DNA from: JAVJSU01 sp040219275
GTDB taxonomy: Bacteria > Chloroflexota > Anaerolineae > Aggregatilineales > Phototrophicaceae
Length of the DNA: 64,000 nucleotides
Assembly (NCBI GenBank): GCA_040219275.1
Contig: JAVJSU010000007.1
Span: forward strand, 310,001-374,000
Reading direction: 5' to 3'
The translations under genes and the position numbers were made by a program. Each line of letters begins with the position of its first letter. Position 1 is the stretch's first letter. Of the stretch, positions 63,802-64,000 are shown in pieces. The notes under the pieces are model-generated. The model did not search any database. It was not told where the DNA came from and saw only the letters and a program-made list of their open reading frames with translations.

Positions 63802-64000
63802 ATGGCAGGCGGTTTATCTTTCGCACTGGCGGCAGGGATGATTACATTTATTCTCGGCGTGATCTGGGGCGAACCCTTCGTTGAAATTTTACGTCGCTTG
63901 AAGCTCGGCAAGAAGATTCAAGTCGAACTGAGTGACGATCAGCAGAAAAAAGTCGGCACGCCAACGATGGGCGGCATCATGATCGTCGTGCCGGTGATTG
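63802..64000 (+). CDS. mraY: MraY phospho-MurNAc-pentapeptide transferase (3' truncated by window)
   Basis: ATG 63802 after AAAGGA. The visible 66 residues contain a membrane helix (LAAGMITFILGVIWG) and the MraY signature GTPTMGGIMI. The enzyme makes lipid I from UDP-MurNAc-pentapeptide and undecaprenyl phosphate. The gene runs off the right edge. Confidence 0.92.
   Translation, partial: MAGGLSFALAAGMITFILGVIWGEPFVEILRRLKLGKKIQVELSDDQQKKVGTPTMGGIMIVVPVI

Noticed and set aside
1..64000. CRISPR arrays, tRNA and rRNA genes, prophage
   Set aside because: No regularly spaced repeats of 25-40 bp, no cloverleaf with TTCGAATC-like loop in the gaps, and no phage structural genes were seen. Short gaps leave little room for them.

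Overview
The window is a gene-dense, roughly 50% G+C bacterial chromosome segment. It best fits the Chloroflexota, probably an Anaerolineae-like lineage. This placement is an inference from gene content and was not tested by phylogeny. The supporting features are a giant multi-GAF histidine kinase, several secreted TolB/WD-type beta-propellers, many paralogous response regulators, GT39-type membrane proteins with a C-terminal extracellular domain, and a dcw cluster opening with mraZ-rsmH. No rRNA, tRNA, CRISPR array, prophage or intact transposase gene was seen.

Layout. 1-7.3 kb: the 3' part of a GT39-like membrane protein, RNase Z, an O-methyltransferase, a secreted propeller, a STAS-like protein, and an acyl-ACP-reductase-like gene overlapping a MUG-type DNA glycosylase. 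7.5-19.2 kb: a signalling block made of a REC-GGDEF-like regulator, a 2590-residue kinase with about 11 GAF and 3 PAS domains, and a CheY-like regulator. A hydrolase-like protein lacking its nucleophile, thiamine pyrophosphokinase and a DUF402 protein follow. 19.3-25 kb: GNAT, YgjP-like metalloprotease, leucine-rich-repeat protein, a VapBC-type toxin-antitoxin pair, MurJ, DinB and NUDIX. 25-35 kb, mostly minus strand: response regulator, TldD/TldE, D-2-hydroxyacid dehydrogenase, lipoprotein, M42 peptidase, PRC-barrel protein and an S12 serine hydrolase. 35-47 kb: GNAT, a dienelactone-hydrolase-like protein, an SRPBCC protein, a split ThrE exporter, M1 peptidase, hydrolase, propellers, KDPG aldolase, a degenerate receiver and glycerate kinase. 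47-59.7 kb: a REC-ATPase hybrid, small hypotheticals, GH13 glycosidase, methyltransferase, UvrC and three secreted LpqC/PHB-depolymerase-like genes. 59.8-64 kb: the dcw cluster mraZ, rsmH, ftsL-like, PBP and mraY (cut by the window end), with MraZ-box-like repeats over its promoter.

Non-coding structure adds two main points. Three elements of about 220 bp (1799-2021, 32910-33136, 40959-41178) share imperfect terminal inverted repeats of the form ACTGAyrTTACGCA and look like non-autonomous mobile elements. Two of them are near-identical inside and flank an 8 kb block as direct repeats. Separately, short degenerate CAGTTTTCAGT-type repeats sit directly after genes at several places.

A recurring theme is catalytic-site loss or swap in otherwise well-kept folds: Gly for Ser in one alpha/beta hydrolase, Gly for Cys in a dienelactone-hydrolase homologue, Asp for Ser in one half of a double esterase, Thr for Asp in a receiver, a degenerate GGDEF, and a kinase-like protein without an evident phospho-accepting histidine.
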